From Lytechinus variegatus (Eukaryota; Echinodermata; Echinoidea; Temnopleuroida; Toxopneustidae), in assembly GCF_018143015.1 (NCBI RefSeq), contig NC_054740.1, positions 72,809,856 to 72,873,855 on the forward strand: a DNA stretch of 64,000 nucleotides, read 5' to 3'. A program made the position numbers and the translations under genes. The notes beneath the pieces were generated by a model. That model had not been told where the DNA came from. It ran no database searches and saw nothing but the letters and a program-made list of their open reading frames with translations. Below are positions 55,301 through 64,000 of the stretch, one piece after another (the stretch's first letter is position 1; each line of letters begins with the position of its first letter).

Positions 55301-58300
55301 ATAAATAATTTTCTACTGAAAATTTTCAAAATTCTGTGTAGAAGTTTGGTGGGCCTCATGAAGTTCTACCGGATGGAAGAAAAAATATCAAAATCGGTCA
55401 AGAAATAAAGAAGAGGCATTTTCTGTGATTTCTGAATAAATTTTGCATAAATTAGCATAATTCTACTGAAAATTTCAAAAATCTGTGTAGAAGTTTGGTG
55501 AACCTCATAAAGTTCTACAAGATGGAAGAAGAAAAAAAGGGAAAAATCGGTCAACAATTGAAGAAAAAGCATTTCATGTGAAATTTTAGAAATATGAATA
55601 AATTAATTTCGAATTAGCATAAAAATTGTTCTAGTCAAAATTTCAAAATTCTGCGTACAAGATTGGTGAACCTCATGAAGCTCTACCAGATGGAAGAAAA
55701 AAAAATCAAAATCGGTCAACAAATAAAGAAGCATTTTATGTGAATTTTTAAAAATATGCATAAATTAGCATAAAAATTGTTCTGGTCAAAATTCTGTGTG
55801 GAAGATTGGTGAACCCCATGAAACTCTACCAGATGGAAGCAAAAAAAAATCAAAATTGGTCAACAAATAAAGAAGAAGTATCATTTTTGTGAATTTTGAA
55901 AAATGCGCATAAATTACATGTAGCATATTTAATAAATTTCAAAATTCTGTGTAGAAGTTTTGAATGCCCCACCTAGTGCTATCATATAAAGCAAACAGAA
56001 TTGAAATCGGACTTGAAATGGCGAAGTAATACCATTTTGAAATTGTGGACGGACGACAGACGACGGACGCCACGCCACGGCATAAGCTCATCTTGCCCTT
56101 CGGGCCGGATGAGCTAAAAAGAATAAGTGGAACACCTCTGGCAGTCTCACATCATGCATTACGGGATTTGATACAGCAGCAGAGCTGACTTTGAAAACGG
56201 CAATTAAATAATTATTAACAGAAAACACTCGTATGATAATAAAATACTAAGACCATTGACCCAACATGACCTTTGAACATGATCATGTGACCTAAAACAT
56301 GTGCAATACAATCATTCATACTTGATTACCCTTATGTAATTCATGAACTATGTGTACATGTGTAGATCCATAAACTATCTAAGTTATGATGCCAATCAAC
56401 AATACCCCCAGCACAGCCCAAGTTCATAGACCCTTAAAGGGGAATCCAACCCAAATAAAAACTTGCATTTAAAAGGAAAAGAAAAATCAGACAAGTTGAT
56501 AGGTGAAAGTTTGAACAATATTGGACAAACAACAAGAAAGTTATGAATTTTTAAAAGTTGTAAATATTGGTAATCACTTTACCCATGGAGACTTCAAATT
56601 GGCCGCATATGGGATGTCACAGTGATGTAAGGCAAGGACTACTCTTCCATGTACTCCAATACATTTCATAGCTAAAATGTCATTTTTCCCAAAAGTATTA
56701 TTTCAAATGATATTTTTCTTTTATGAGGACATAAAACAATATACTACCAGGGTTATATTTAGATTACTGCCCCAGGGGAATGGGTACTTAGGAGAAAACC
56801 ACAAATCCCTGATAATAAAGTACATGGCCTATGGGAAAGTAGTCCTTGCCCCTTGTCATAATTTACTTACCCAGTTGCCAATTTGAAATCTACATGGTAT
56901 TAGTGATCTCAATTTTAAAGCAGCTATAACTTTCTTATTGCTTGTCCGATTTATTTCAAACTTTCACCATTCTGTTTAATTTATTTTTCTCCTTCCCAAC
57001 ACAACATTTTTTGGCCAAGGCTGGATTCCCCTTTAATGACCTTCGATTTTGGTCATGTGACCCAAAACACGCACAAGATATTAAGGGATAAATGACAAAG
57101 GTAACCCTCATGTCCTACATGTAAGTTTCAGGAACTAGATCTATAAACTATGTGATCAATGACTATTCCCCAAATACCACCAATTTTATCAAAGTTTGTT
57201 GGCCCTAAATGACTTTTGATCTTCGTCATGAGACCTAAAACTCGCACAGGATGTTCAGGGATACTGAATTGCTCATGTCCAAGTTTCATGAACCAGATCC
57301 ATAACATTTTAAAGTTAGGACAATTCCACAAATACCCCAAACAAGGTCAGAGTTTGTTGACCCAAAGTGACCTTTGACCTTGGTCATGTGACCTGAAACT
57401 CAGGAAGCATCTTCAGCGATACACTATCACCCTTATGTCCAATTTTCATGAGCTAGGACTGCTAGGTGACCTAGGTCATAAACTTTCGAAGTTATAGCAA
57501 CATTTCATATTAACCTTAGTGGTAAAGATTTTGATATTGATTCCCCCAACATGGTCTAAGTTCATAGACCCTAGATGACCTTTGACCTTGGTCATGTCAC
57601 CTGAAACCCAAGCAGGATATTAAGTAATACTTGTTTTACTGTAGTGTCCAAGTTTCATGAACCAGATCCATGTACTTTTTCAGCTATGATGACATTTAAT
57701 CCTAAAAAGACTGGGGGGGGGGGGGGGGGGGCTGATTCAGCCCCCCCCAACATTTTTCGCAATAAATCCGCCGCGCCAAATTTTTAGACAGCGTCACTCG
57801 CTGACTTTCTTTTTTCAAGTCTCGCGCATCTTTTGAGACCAAAATTGTGACCCCTGGGTACGCGATTCCGAAATTACACAAATTTTCGTAAGTGCATGCA
57901 GACCCAAATTTACTCAGAAAACGTGAATATGTGTACAAATCCAATGCAAATAGTGTTTTAGCCAAAATTCATATATCATCATTTTTCCTTTTACTGCTTA
58001 AAATCAATTTCAGTTTTTTTTATTTAAAAAAAAAAACCCTGACAAGTTTCATTGAAAAAACAATAAAAACAAAGAAATAAATAAGAATTTTAGAAAACAA
58101 TAGAATACATTATAAGAAAATAATGTAATTTTGAAATTTTTAAAAAATAAATTCGATCAGATGCCTATATATATAAGTATGTGAAACAAAAATTAGCATT
58201 TTAGGGGCATTATTTCATTAATTAGAGCATACTTATGATTTTACGCATAAATTAGCATAATTAATGAGCAATGAGATTTTTCGAAATCGCGCGATCGACG

Positions 58301-59062
58301 GTTGAGATCATAAGGGGGGCTGATTCAGCCCCCCCCCCCCCCCGTCTCCTTAGGCGTTGAAATAGCCCAGTCTATTTAGGGTTAAAAAACTTAACCTTGA
58401 TTAAGATTTCGATATTGATGCCGCCGTTGAAAAAGCGGCGCCTTTAGTCTTACTGTGCAGGCGAGACAATAAATGATAAAACTGATAGAAAATTTAAAAA
58501 TCAATCAAAACATACTGATAATTTTTTTTTTCAACAGATAAAACCAAATAGAATGATAAAACCAATAGAATATCAAAAATCAATCAAATGAAATGAATAG
58601 GATGAGAATCAGAGACTGCAGTCAGTGTAACTATGACAAAGTCAAATCCACAATGCTGATGTATGTCAAAACGACAATCAGCCTGTCAACAAATGAAAAT
58701 TAACATCATCCTGCATCTCCCTTTCCTAATATCCCATTGGTGACTGAATTACTGAAGGACAAAAGCCTACAAAAAAATACAAAAACAAGTGGGAGTTCAA
58801 CATTTGTTGTATTTTTTACCATTCATCTATAATTTGACATTATTCATTGAGGTAATACAAGGTTTTCATTAAGCATCAATGTCTAGTTTTGGCAAATGAA
58901 GTTAATTACTACTGAAACATTTATGATTGACAAGTTAACATCAAAATAGCAGTACCTTTGTGAGTGCAGGTGGACGACCCAGCTCAAACTTTCGCTTCAT
59001 GCGAATAGGAGGACATCTTCCCCCAGTCTTTCGTCTTTTGTGCCATCTATCACGTGAGATAC
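52201..59062 (-). CDS. RPS8: 40S ribosomal protein S8 (eS8), coding exons 2-6
   Basis: Joined, in transcript order, from 59062-58956, 54359-54260, 53608-53433, 52723-52594 and 52310-52201; all GT-AG and in frame. The product begins [20 protein letters not shown] and includes [60 protein letters not shown] and [20 protein letters not shown]. It ends KMRAKKGK, and length and sequence fit eS8 of animals (about 208 aa). eS8 is a component of the small ribosomal subunit and is needed for 40S assembly. Exon 2 starts with the last two bases of the Gly2 codon, so exon 1 holds only the 5' UTR and ATGG. It is not securely located (see 63987). Introns 2, 3 and 4 each carry a box C/D snoRNA, matching the snoRNA-host role of RPS8 in vertebrates. 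Confidence 0.96.
52594..52723 (-). CDS. RPS8: RPS8 exon 5
   Basis: 130 nt encoding [15 protein letters not shown] to [10 protein letters not shown]. The start (TEDEQ versus TPEEE in human) and middle are the least conserved region. Confidence 0.95.
53245..53345 (-). ncRNA. box C/D snoRNA in RPS8 intron 4 (SNORD46-like, two guides)
   Basis: Minus-strand order: stem TAGCAG, box C AUGAUGU, D' guide GATTAGTCTTT followed by D' CUGA, an internal C'-like region, guide GTCATAGTTACA, box D CUGA, closing stem CTGCTA. The box D guide complements the conserved 28S helix 69 segment GTAACTATGAC. The D' guide complements the conserved 28S segment GAAAGACTAATC. By the +5 rule both would methylate an adenosine. 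Vertebrate RPS8 hosts SNORD46, which from memory targets 28S A3739 in helix 69. Confidence 0.8.
53433..53608 (-). CDS. RPS8: RPS8 exon 4
   Basis: 176 nt encoding [14 protein letters not shown] to ARKKGAKL. Most conserved part of the protein; donor CTG/GTGAGT. Confidence 0.96.
53705..53786 (-). ncRNA. box C/D snoRNA in RPS8 intron 3 (SNORD46-like, two guides)
   Basis: Paralogue of the intron 4 snoRNA: stem TGCAG/CTGCA, box C AUGAUGC, the same D' guide GATTAGTCTTT plus CUGA, the same box D guide GTCATAGTTACA plus CUGA. The middle is shorter, so the RNA is about 80 nt. Outside the guides and boxes it has diverged, which argues for maintained function of both guides. Confidence 0.8.
54260..54359 (-). 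CDS. RPS8: RPS8 exon 3
   Basis: 100 nt encoding [14 protein letters not shown] to GNFSWGSE; donor GTAAGT, phase 1 out. Confidence 0.95.
54860..56116. repeat. ~150-bp tandem repeat array with hairpin terminus in RPS8 intron 2
   Basis: About seven to eight diverged units carry TCTGTGTAGAAGTTTGGTGA, CCTCATGAAGCTCTACCAGA and AAATCGGTCAACAAATAAAG (starts near 54880, 55178, 55333, 55481, 55650, 55793 and 55947). The right end is a GGACGGACGACAGACGACGG run followed by a hairpin GCTCATCTTGCCC/GGGCCGGATGAGC and TAAAAA. A 3' hairpin and internal tandem units suggest a Helitron/Helentron-derived non-autonomous element, but this is not shown. Confidence 0.6.
56434..57036. mobile_element. 603-bp MITE, ends TTAAAGGGGAATCC
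   Basis: TTAAAGGGGAATCCAACCCA at left pairs with CTGGATTCCCCTTTAA at right. Further inside, GAAAAATCAGACAAGTTGAT pairs imperfectly with TTGTCCGATTTATTTC. Same structural type as 22469-23070. Inserted in the GACCTTTGACC repeat. Confidence 0.75.
57700..58381. mobile_element. piggyBac-type MITE, diverged copy 3
   Basis: Ends TCCTAAAAAGACTGGG and CCCAGTCTATTTAGGG, between TTAA (57696-57699) and TTAA (58382-58385). It carries subterminal palindromes GGGGGCTGATTCAGCCCCC near both ends and interior blocks shared with copies 1 and 2 (GCGTCACTCGCTGACTTTC, CAAGTCTCGCGCA, GCATAAATTAGCATAATTA). Confidence 0.8.
58616..58716 (-). ncRNA. box C/D snoRNA in RPS8 intron 2 (SNORD46-like)
   Basis: Stem GATGCAG/CTGCAGTC, box C AUGAUGU, box D guide GTCATAGTTACA plus CUGA as in the other two. 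The D' region differs (AATTTTCATTTG before UUGA/CUGA-like boxes), so only the helix 69 guide is shared. It lies 240 bp downstream of exon 2 in the 4.6 kb intron. Confidence 0.75.
58956..59062 (-). CDS. RPS8: RPS8 exon 2
   Basis: 107 nt encoding [15 protein letters not shown] to LGRPPALTK. Acceptor TTCTTTACACAG, donor AAG/GTACTG, which departs from GTRAGT. Confidence 0.95.
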
Positions 59063-59181
59063 CTGTGTAAAGAATGAAAAAATGTATTAGTTTTATTGCC
59101 TTGAAAACGAACCCAAAAAGGTTTTTCTTAAATAAAATGTTAGTCTAATATAAATATTGTCTATGAAAGCGAGTCATAATA

Positions 59182-60253
59182 CAGCGCGTCCCAAAAAAAA
59201 TGTCCCTCTGATATGCGGCTTAATAACTTCCAAAAATAAAAATTATTCTCAATGAAATGTACGGATATAGGAAGCCCATCTCATGTTCTACCTTCTATAA
59301 AAATTTCATTGGTCTTGCTTCAGTGGTTTTGAATACACAGCGTATTATGCAACAGTGGTGCTTTTCAACCCATTCCAAGTTTATATGCATGCAACACTGC
59401 TTTGTGTTCTGCACTTTCTTGCATATCAACCCCCTTGTACCATTCTGACCAAGGAGATATCACCTCTATCTCCTTGTTCTGACCAAGGAATTCCCTGATC
59501 TGACCAGGGAAATCTCTATGATCTAACCAGGCTCATCAAATCACAACCTTGAGCATGTTCAGAAGGGCAAAAACAGTATTTGACAGTTCATTTCATGTTT
59601 GATAAACGGGAGATGCACAATGATTGAGACAACGGGTCATGTCTGTTTCATGCATAATTCCAACAATACTGCATTTTTGTTTTCATTACTTTTTTTTAGT
59701 TAATTAGCTACTGAGGTCAAGTTCAATAATTCAGTGTAACTTTTTAAAAGAAAAAAGTCGAAATTTACTTTGGTATAGTTCCTTTTTGCAAAGGGTGATT
59801 AACTTGTTGATTCCCCCTTTTTCAGCTTATTTTACTCATCCATCATTCACATTTTCTTTCAAGTTGGTGCACTGATTCCCCTTATCAATCATCAAACAAA
59901 CTTAATTTTTTATGTTTCTTGTCCTTCTGAACATGCTCAAGTTTATGATTTGATGAGCCTAGATATGATTAGGAAATTATCCCTGCTCAGATCCTGGATG
60001 TAAGAATGGGGGTTAACATGCCATAGACAATGAAGAAATGCATTAATGCTGCAAACTTGGAATGAGCTAAAATGCACCACTGTTACGTAACAGAGTGTGT
60101 ATTCAAAACTGCTGAAGCACGACCAATGAAATTTTCATAAAAGTTAGAACATGAAATGAGCTTTCTACTCATGAACATTTATTTGAGAATCCTACCACAT
60201 TTTAGAATTAATTCAGTCCTATGTCAGAGGGACATTTTTTTTGGGACGCGCTG
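59182..60253. mobile_element. 1.07-kb fold-back MITE, TA target, CAGCGCGTCCC ends
   Basis: TA/CAGCGCGTCCCAAAAAAAAT at left mirrors ATTTTTTTTGGGACGCGCTG/TA at right. The arms pair imperfectly along almost the whole element (for example GCAACAGTGGTGCTTTTCAA with GCACCACTGTTACG, and CTTGAGCATGTTCAGAAGG with CCTTCTGAACATGCTCAAG), so it is a single long hairpin. TA duplication and the GTCCCAAAA end suggest a mariner-type origin. It lies 120 bp upstream of RPS8 exon 2. Confidence 0.75.
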
Positions 60254-60499
60254 TACAGCAATATTAACACAATAACAGCATACATTTAACTTCACTCAAT
60301 CTTGTCCTACATTCTTGGATAATTTATTCTTTACATTCCTGTTTATAATCATAAATCTTAAAATAATAAATTTCAATTTGAGAAAAAAAAATTACAATAT
60401 CAACTACCGGTATAAATTTTCAATAGGAACTCTGTTAACAATACTCGTATCATTGTAAAGAATAATCATGACAAGTGACAGGCTGGTAAATTGAACTCT

Positions 60500-60977
60500 A
60501 ATATGCTTTTCACACTGCACTTTTTGTCCTAAATTGGTGAGGCTAAGGGGGATCTTAGCCCCACCAATTTCCCAAAGTTAAGCTTAGCCCGCTTCGTTTT
60601 CACACTACGTTTTAGCAAAGTGGGCTAGCACGGTAAATAGTACGGTACTATCTGGCCCTGCAAAAAAGCAGGCTTAACCGGCTTATTGTGGTGCTAAGAG
60701 ATGCAGTGTGAAAACGAAACAGGGCTAAGGAAAGTGGGGCTAAGCATTAGCCAATCACAGAAGTCGAATTGCACGTTTATCACGCTCTGTTTGGTAAAAC
60801 CATCAATATTCATGAGCTGAGGGATAGTCCGGGGTTAAGGCATTAACCATGGTTGAGCAGATAGTATGGGGGTTAAGAAAGACAGTGTGAATCGAAAAAA
60901 AGATAGTATTGGGTTAAGAATAGTCCGGGGTTAAGGATAGTCCAGGGTTAAGGAAATGCAATGTGAAAAGCATATTT
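60500..60977. mobile_element. ~478-bp MITE, ends ATATGCTTTTCACA
   Basis: ATATGCTTTTCACACTGCA at left pairs with TGCAATGTGAAAAGCATAT at right. The interior consists of GGGGTTAAG/CTTAGCCC-type short words in both orientations. Confidence 0.75.
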
Positions 60978-61550
60978 CAAAACTGAAATTGTAATTCAAA
61001 GGTGACATTGACCATGTTGACACCGGTGTCAATGTTACTGATTTCCTCTATTTTTAGTGAATTGTTGTAAAGAACACATGCTGCCTCTCAACATGAAACA
61101 ATTTTTCTTTTTAATATGATTGGCTCCAACATTTGTACATTATTGATTTCATTTTTAAACAGATTCATTTAAAAGCAGAGAAAGGTATTGTGAGAATGTG
61201 AGAAGAAAAAACTTGTCAAATTCATGTCGCCATCTCTTTGTTGGTAGCTACAAGATGCATAGCATAAAGAGGGTGCCAACATCATGAATATTTGTTTAGA
61301 ATGAAATCAATAATGTATAACTATTAATGTTGATGTCAGAAAAGAAGTTTTAGCCTATTTACTCTATTTTGGTCCAGAAATTTTACAGGGAAAGTAGAAA
61401 TTGGCGTGGCAAACATTTGAACTTTGCCCTTCCTATGCACACGTGATCTAGTATTCTAGGCACAATCCGTGGCTCCATGGAATTCACACATTAGTTAGTG
61501 ATAAATTCTAGGTGCCTCCGAGTCCTGGCTAGATTTATCGTGGCTATGGC

Positions 61551-62040
61551 TTGCCTAGCCAGGAGGCTTCTTGAGAGTAAAAATCATTTACTAACGTAAG
61601 GTTACTCTCATACGAAGCCAGGTCTTCTTTTCTATACATTTGATTTCTACTTTCTCTCTAAAAGATCTTGCCCGATGTTTACGCCGCCATCTTGTTTTCT
61701 ATTGTTCTTCACCCACGTTACGCGACGCAAGCGTCCATATAGAAACCAAGATGGCGGCGTAAACATCGGGCAAGTCTCTTTCTTCTTTTCATGATATTTT
61801 TCTCATTTTTTGATAAATTATTGTATAAAGAAAAATTCCTTAGTGTAGAAATGATGGAAATGAAGTTGTATCCCATGTACATGATTAATTGCTAGATCTA
61901 AGTGTAGAAAACTCGGGGGCGAAAGTTTCAGGTTTTTGGTGGTACACACAAATGTATAGAAAAGACCTGGCTTTGTACGAGAGTAATATTACGTTAGTAA
62001 ATGATTTTTACTCTCTAGAAGCCTCCTGACTAGGCTTGCC
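61551..62040. mobile_element. fold-back MITE containing a nested 108-bp hairpin MITE
   Basis: The left arm CCTAGCCAGGAGGCTTCTTG, AGAGTAAAAATCATTTACTA and ACGTAA is mirrored by TTACGTTAGTAAATGATTTT and TACTCTCTAGAAGCCTCCTG at right. CCAGGTCTTCTTTTCTATAC also pairs with GTATAGAAAAGACCTGG further in. A related end occurs at 45530-45605. Confidence 0.75.
61667..61774. mobile_element. 108-bp hairpin MITE with perfect 28-bp arms bearing YY1-like motifs
   Basis: CTTGCCCGATGTTTACGCCG then CCATCTTG is exactly mirrored at the right end. Each arm carries CAAGATGGCGGC (or its complement), which equals the vertebrate YY1 consensus AAGATGGCGGC. The centre has CACGTTACGCGACGCAAGCG. Confidence 0.75.
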
Positions 62041-62044
62041 TATG

Positions 62045-63986
62045 CACGTTTCATGTATGGCAAGTTTCCCCAAGCATGCCAAGTCTGCGCAGTCCCCCTT
62101 GTCAGCGCACATGCGTATCTGCGCGATTCTAGTAAAAGAAGATACGCAATGACTGAATGAGCACAAACTTTACACATGCAATACATAGACAGGTATTTAA
62201 ATTCAACTCAAAATGGTGGAAAAATAATGAATTTAGAGCATATCATGTGAGGGCCTCAAAATGCGGCCTTTCTCCTTAACATCCCTGAATCATGTGCAAA
62301 GTGAATGAGTGCGCGGACATGGTGTACCATTTTTTTTCAATCTGAAAATGACTGCCCAAGGTTTTATTAAAAAAATCCTTTATTTTCTTTCATTTTTCAA
62401 TTGGTACACTCACAATTATACAACTTATATTAAAAGGAACATTATCATCTGAAAGATTTTGTGAAATAAGAAATTCATGTTATACAATTAATGCATGCAG
62501 CCGAGTGCGTTAGTGGAAATGCAGAGCACGCGAGGTTTCTTTACTTTACTTTAGATAGGTGCCGCACTGTGCACGAGCCGCTGGCGGTGAGTGCACTGTG
62601 CAGTGTGAATCATCTGAAGAAACCGAGCTTTCTCTGCATTTACTTTTACGCACGACAGAGCAAGTGCATTGTTTTAAAAAATTGCAACACAGAAACAAAT
62701 TCTTGAAAGTTACAGTAGTTTTGTTGGACTTCTCCTGGAACTTAGTTCTACCGCACTGGTTTGCTCGAGCGTGCAATGCCAATTTCGTTGCGCTCCTTTA
62801 GCACTGCCGTGCAGTGCACCAAAAAAGTTGGATGTCACGTGATGCGTATTGGCCAATAACATTAGCAATGCTTGAAATTATACACCTATTTTATAATAAA
62901 CAGAAGATCTAGAGGCGCACGGCCAATATTGGAGACTGTCTCCCATGAGAGAGATTATCTCCAATATCAGACTTTTGTAAAGAATTTGGGTAGCCCCTAT
63001 CCAATTTCAGAGACAGTCTCCAGTTTGGGAGACTGACTTCCTTCGTTTACATTTGCTTCAAAAGGATTACCTTGGCGGCAGATAAAAATGTGATACTGAT
63101 AAGCAGATTCCTCATGAAAATTAGGGGCCTACCCCTTTTCACTGTCTACTTTAAAAATTCACCGTCTACTTTTGTTTTGACAAGGATTTTTGTTCTTGTC
63201 ATCCACACACAAAACGAATGGGCTTCTGACCTGGAAAAAATCATGCTTTTGTTGGTGGTTTCTTTTGTTCTTTTGCAAAGCAAGTCTCTAATAGTAATAT
63301 GGGAGATTATCTCCCACATTGGAGAGAGTCATAATCCATGCCTCTTCTCCAAAAGCCTTCCGCCTGAGACTGGCGGAAGGCCAGAGCTAAATCTGATGGG
63401 ACTTTATACTTGCACCTGTATATTTTGCACTGCACACCTAAACCTGGCCATACGCACATGTCAAATAAACCATCTGCAAGAATCTTTAATCCTGAAGGAG
63501 GCAGATTTAACCTGAAGAAGAAGAGTCTCCCATGCCCATGGCCATGCCATTGCCTTGGCCGTGCGCCTGATGTGTGTGCGCAGACTTTGGGCCGCATACA
63601 TGACCATTACTCTGCCTCTGGTGATTTCTAGTTCAGCGTTCGGTGTTGAAAGCGTGAAATAGCTACTGAACCCAGGTCAAACACCGAGCTGGGTTCAGCC
63701 CTAGAGAAACGATAGGCCTACACGATGGCAGATTATATAGAACAGATATAGCATATCGTCAAACTTCCATAGATGCATACCGTACGTTATGGACCGAACA
63801 TCACAGGGAATTCCACACTATTTTCAACAGTATTTCTCGATTAAATAACATAGGATTTAAATCATATCTTGTCTATTATGTGTAGCTAGTATTTGAAATG
63901 TATTAACATTTATCTAGAATCCTGATAAATAAACGGGAAGGGCGATGTTTTAAGATTCTACTAAAGAGTTATAGAAATTATCGTAC
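62045..63986. other. 5' flank or intron 1 of RPS8, no secure gene
   Basis: Local inverted words occur (GGAGACTGTCTCC at 62931, GGGAGATTATCTCCC at 63300, and CACCGAGCTGGGTTCAGCCC with upstream GAACCCAGG). The ORF at 63072-63515 is the longest here, but it lacks a recognisable domain, spans these repeats and has no splice support. Confidence 0.45.
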
Positions 63987-63990
63987 CCAT
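63987..63990 (-). CDS. RPS8: candidate RPS8 exon 1 (ATGG before a GT donor)
   Basis: RPS8 exon 2 requires an exon 1 ending ATGG/GT. The only ATGG/GT I found on the minus strand between 59063 and 64000 is TACAAAATGG/GTACGA here, whose donor is weak. The true exon 1 may instead lie beyond the window. No oligopyrimidine start can be seen because the sequence ends 10 bp further on. Confidence 0.2.
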
Positions 63991-64000
63991 TTTGTACGGC

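Larger units (their letters stand above)
56117..58470 (-). repeat. ATGACCTTTGACCTTGGTCA repeat family, ends GCAGGCGAGAC
   Basis: Units of roughly 165 bp contain TGACCTTTGACCTTGGTCAT and AGTTTCATGAACCAGATCCA (near 56265, 57040, 57200, 57365 and 57575). The outer ends (CTGGCAGTCTCACATCATGC at left, GTGCAGGCGAGACAATAAA at right) match 27824-28315 in opposite orientation. Two younger MITEs are inserted inside. Confidence 0.65.

Noticed and set aside
63072-63515. 147-aa ORF upstream of RPS8
   Set aside because: No recognisable domain, no splice or promoter context, and it crosses GGAGA/TCTCC inverted words; probably chance.
1-64000. CRISPR array, operon or bacterial-type features
   Set aside because: The window is eukaryotic: spliced genes, animal ribosomal protein gene, SINE/LINE/MITE content. 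Regular spacing seen in arrays comes from tandem repeats inside transposons.

Overview
This is animal nuclear DNA: genes are split by GT-AG introns, coding density is very low, and most of the window is nested transposable elements. The ribosomal protein S8 sequence, the abundance of MITEs and fold-back elements, CR1-like, L1/Tx1-like and Penelope-like retroelement remains, and the IFI44-like and Ig gene content suggest a marine invertebrate deuterostome, most likely an echinoderm. The phylum is an inference, not something the sequence proves. Layout: 1-5.6 kb holds old repeats (palindrome-bearing repeat, Penelope-like fragment, tRNA-derived SINE, L1/Tx1-type LINE 3' end) and no host gene. 5.7-26.7 kb (+) is one ten-exon gene model. 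It encodes a secreted-leader, two-Ig-domain, single-pass membrane protein whose cytoplasmic part is an IFI44-like P-loop GTPase. This is the most interesting item in the window. Its 11 kb first intron is filled by a CR1-like LINE that itself carries a hAT MITE and another inverted-repeat element, plus further MITEs. 26.8-36.5 kb is gene-free repeat territory (MITEs, SINE, LINE 3' end, microsatellites). 36.7-39.3 kb (-) is a complete four-coding-exon gene for a small mucin-like type I membrane protein with a Ser/Thr/Pro-rich, cysteine-free ectodomain. 41.6 kb (-) has an orphan first coding exon, and 44.7 kb (+) a possible first exon with a split start codon. 42-52 kb is dense in CCCGGG-ended, hAT-type and piggyBac-type (TTAA) MITEs. 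52.1-59.1 kb (-) is RPS8, with five of its six coding exons clear. Three of its introns carry related box C/D snoRNAs. They share a guide matching 28S rRNA helix 69 (as in vertebrate SNORD46, which also sits in RPS8), and two have a second guide matching another conserved 28S segment. 59-62 kb, probably RPS8 intron 1 or 5' flank, contains fold-back elements, one with perfectly paired YY1-like motifs. 62-64 kb has no convincing gene. The genes are not visibly connected in function: RPS8 and its snoRNAs form one ribosome-biogenesis unit, while the Ig-GTPase and the mucin-like protein are both predicted cell-surface proteins.
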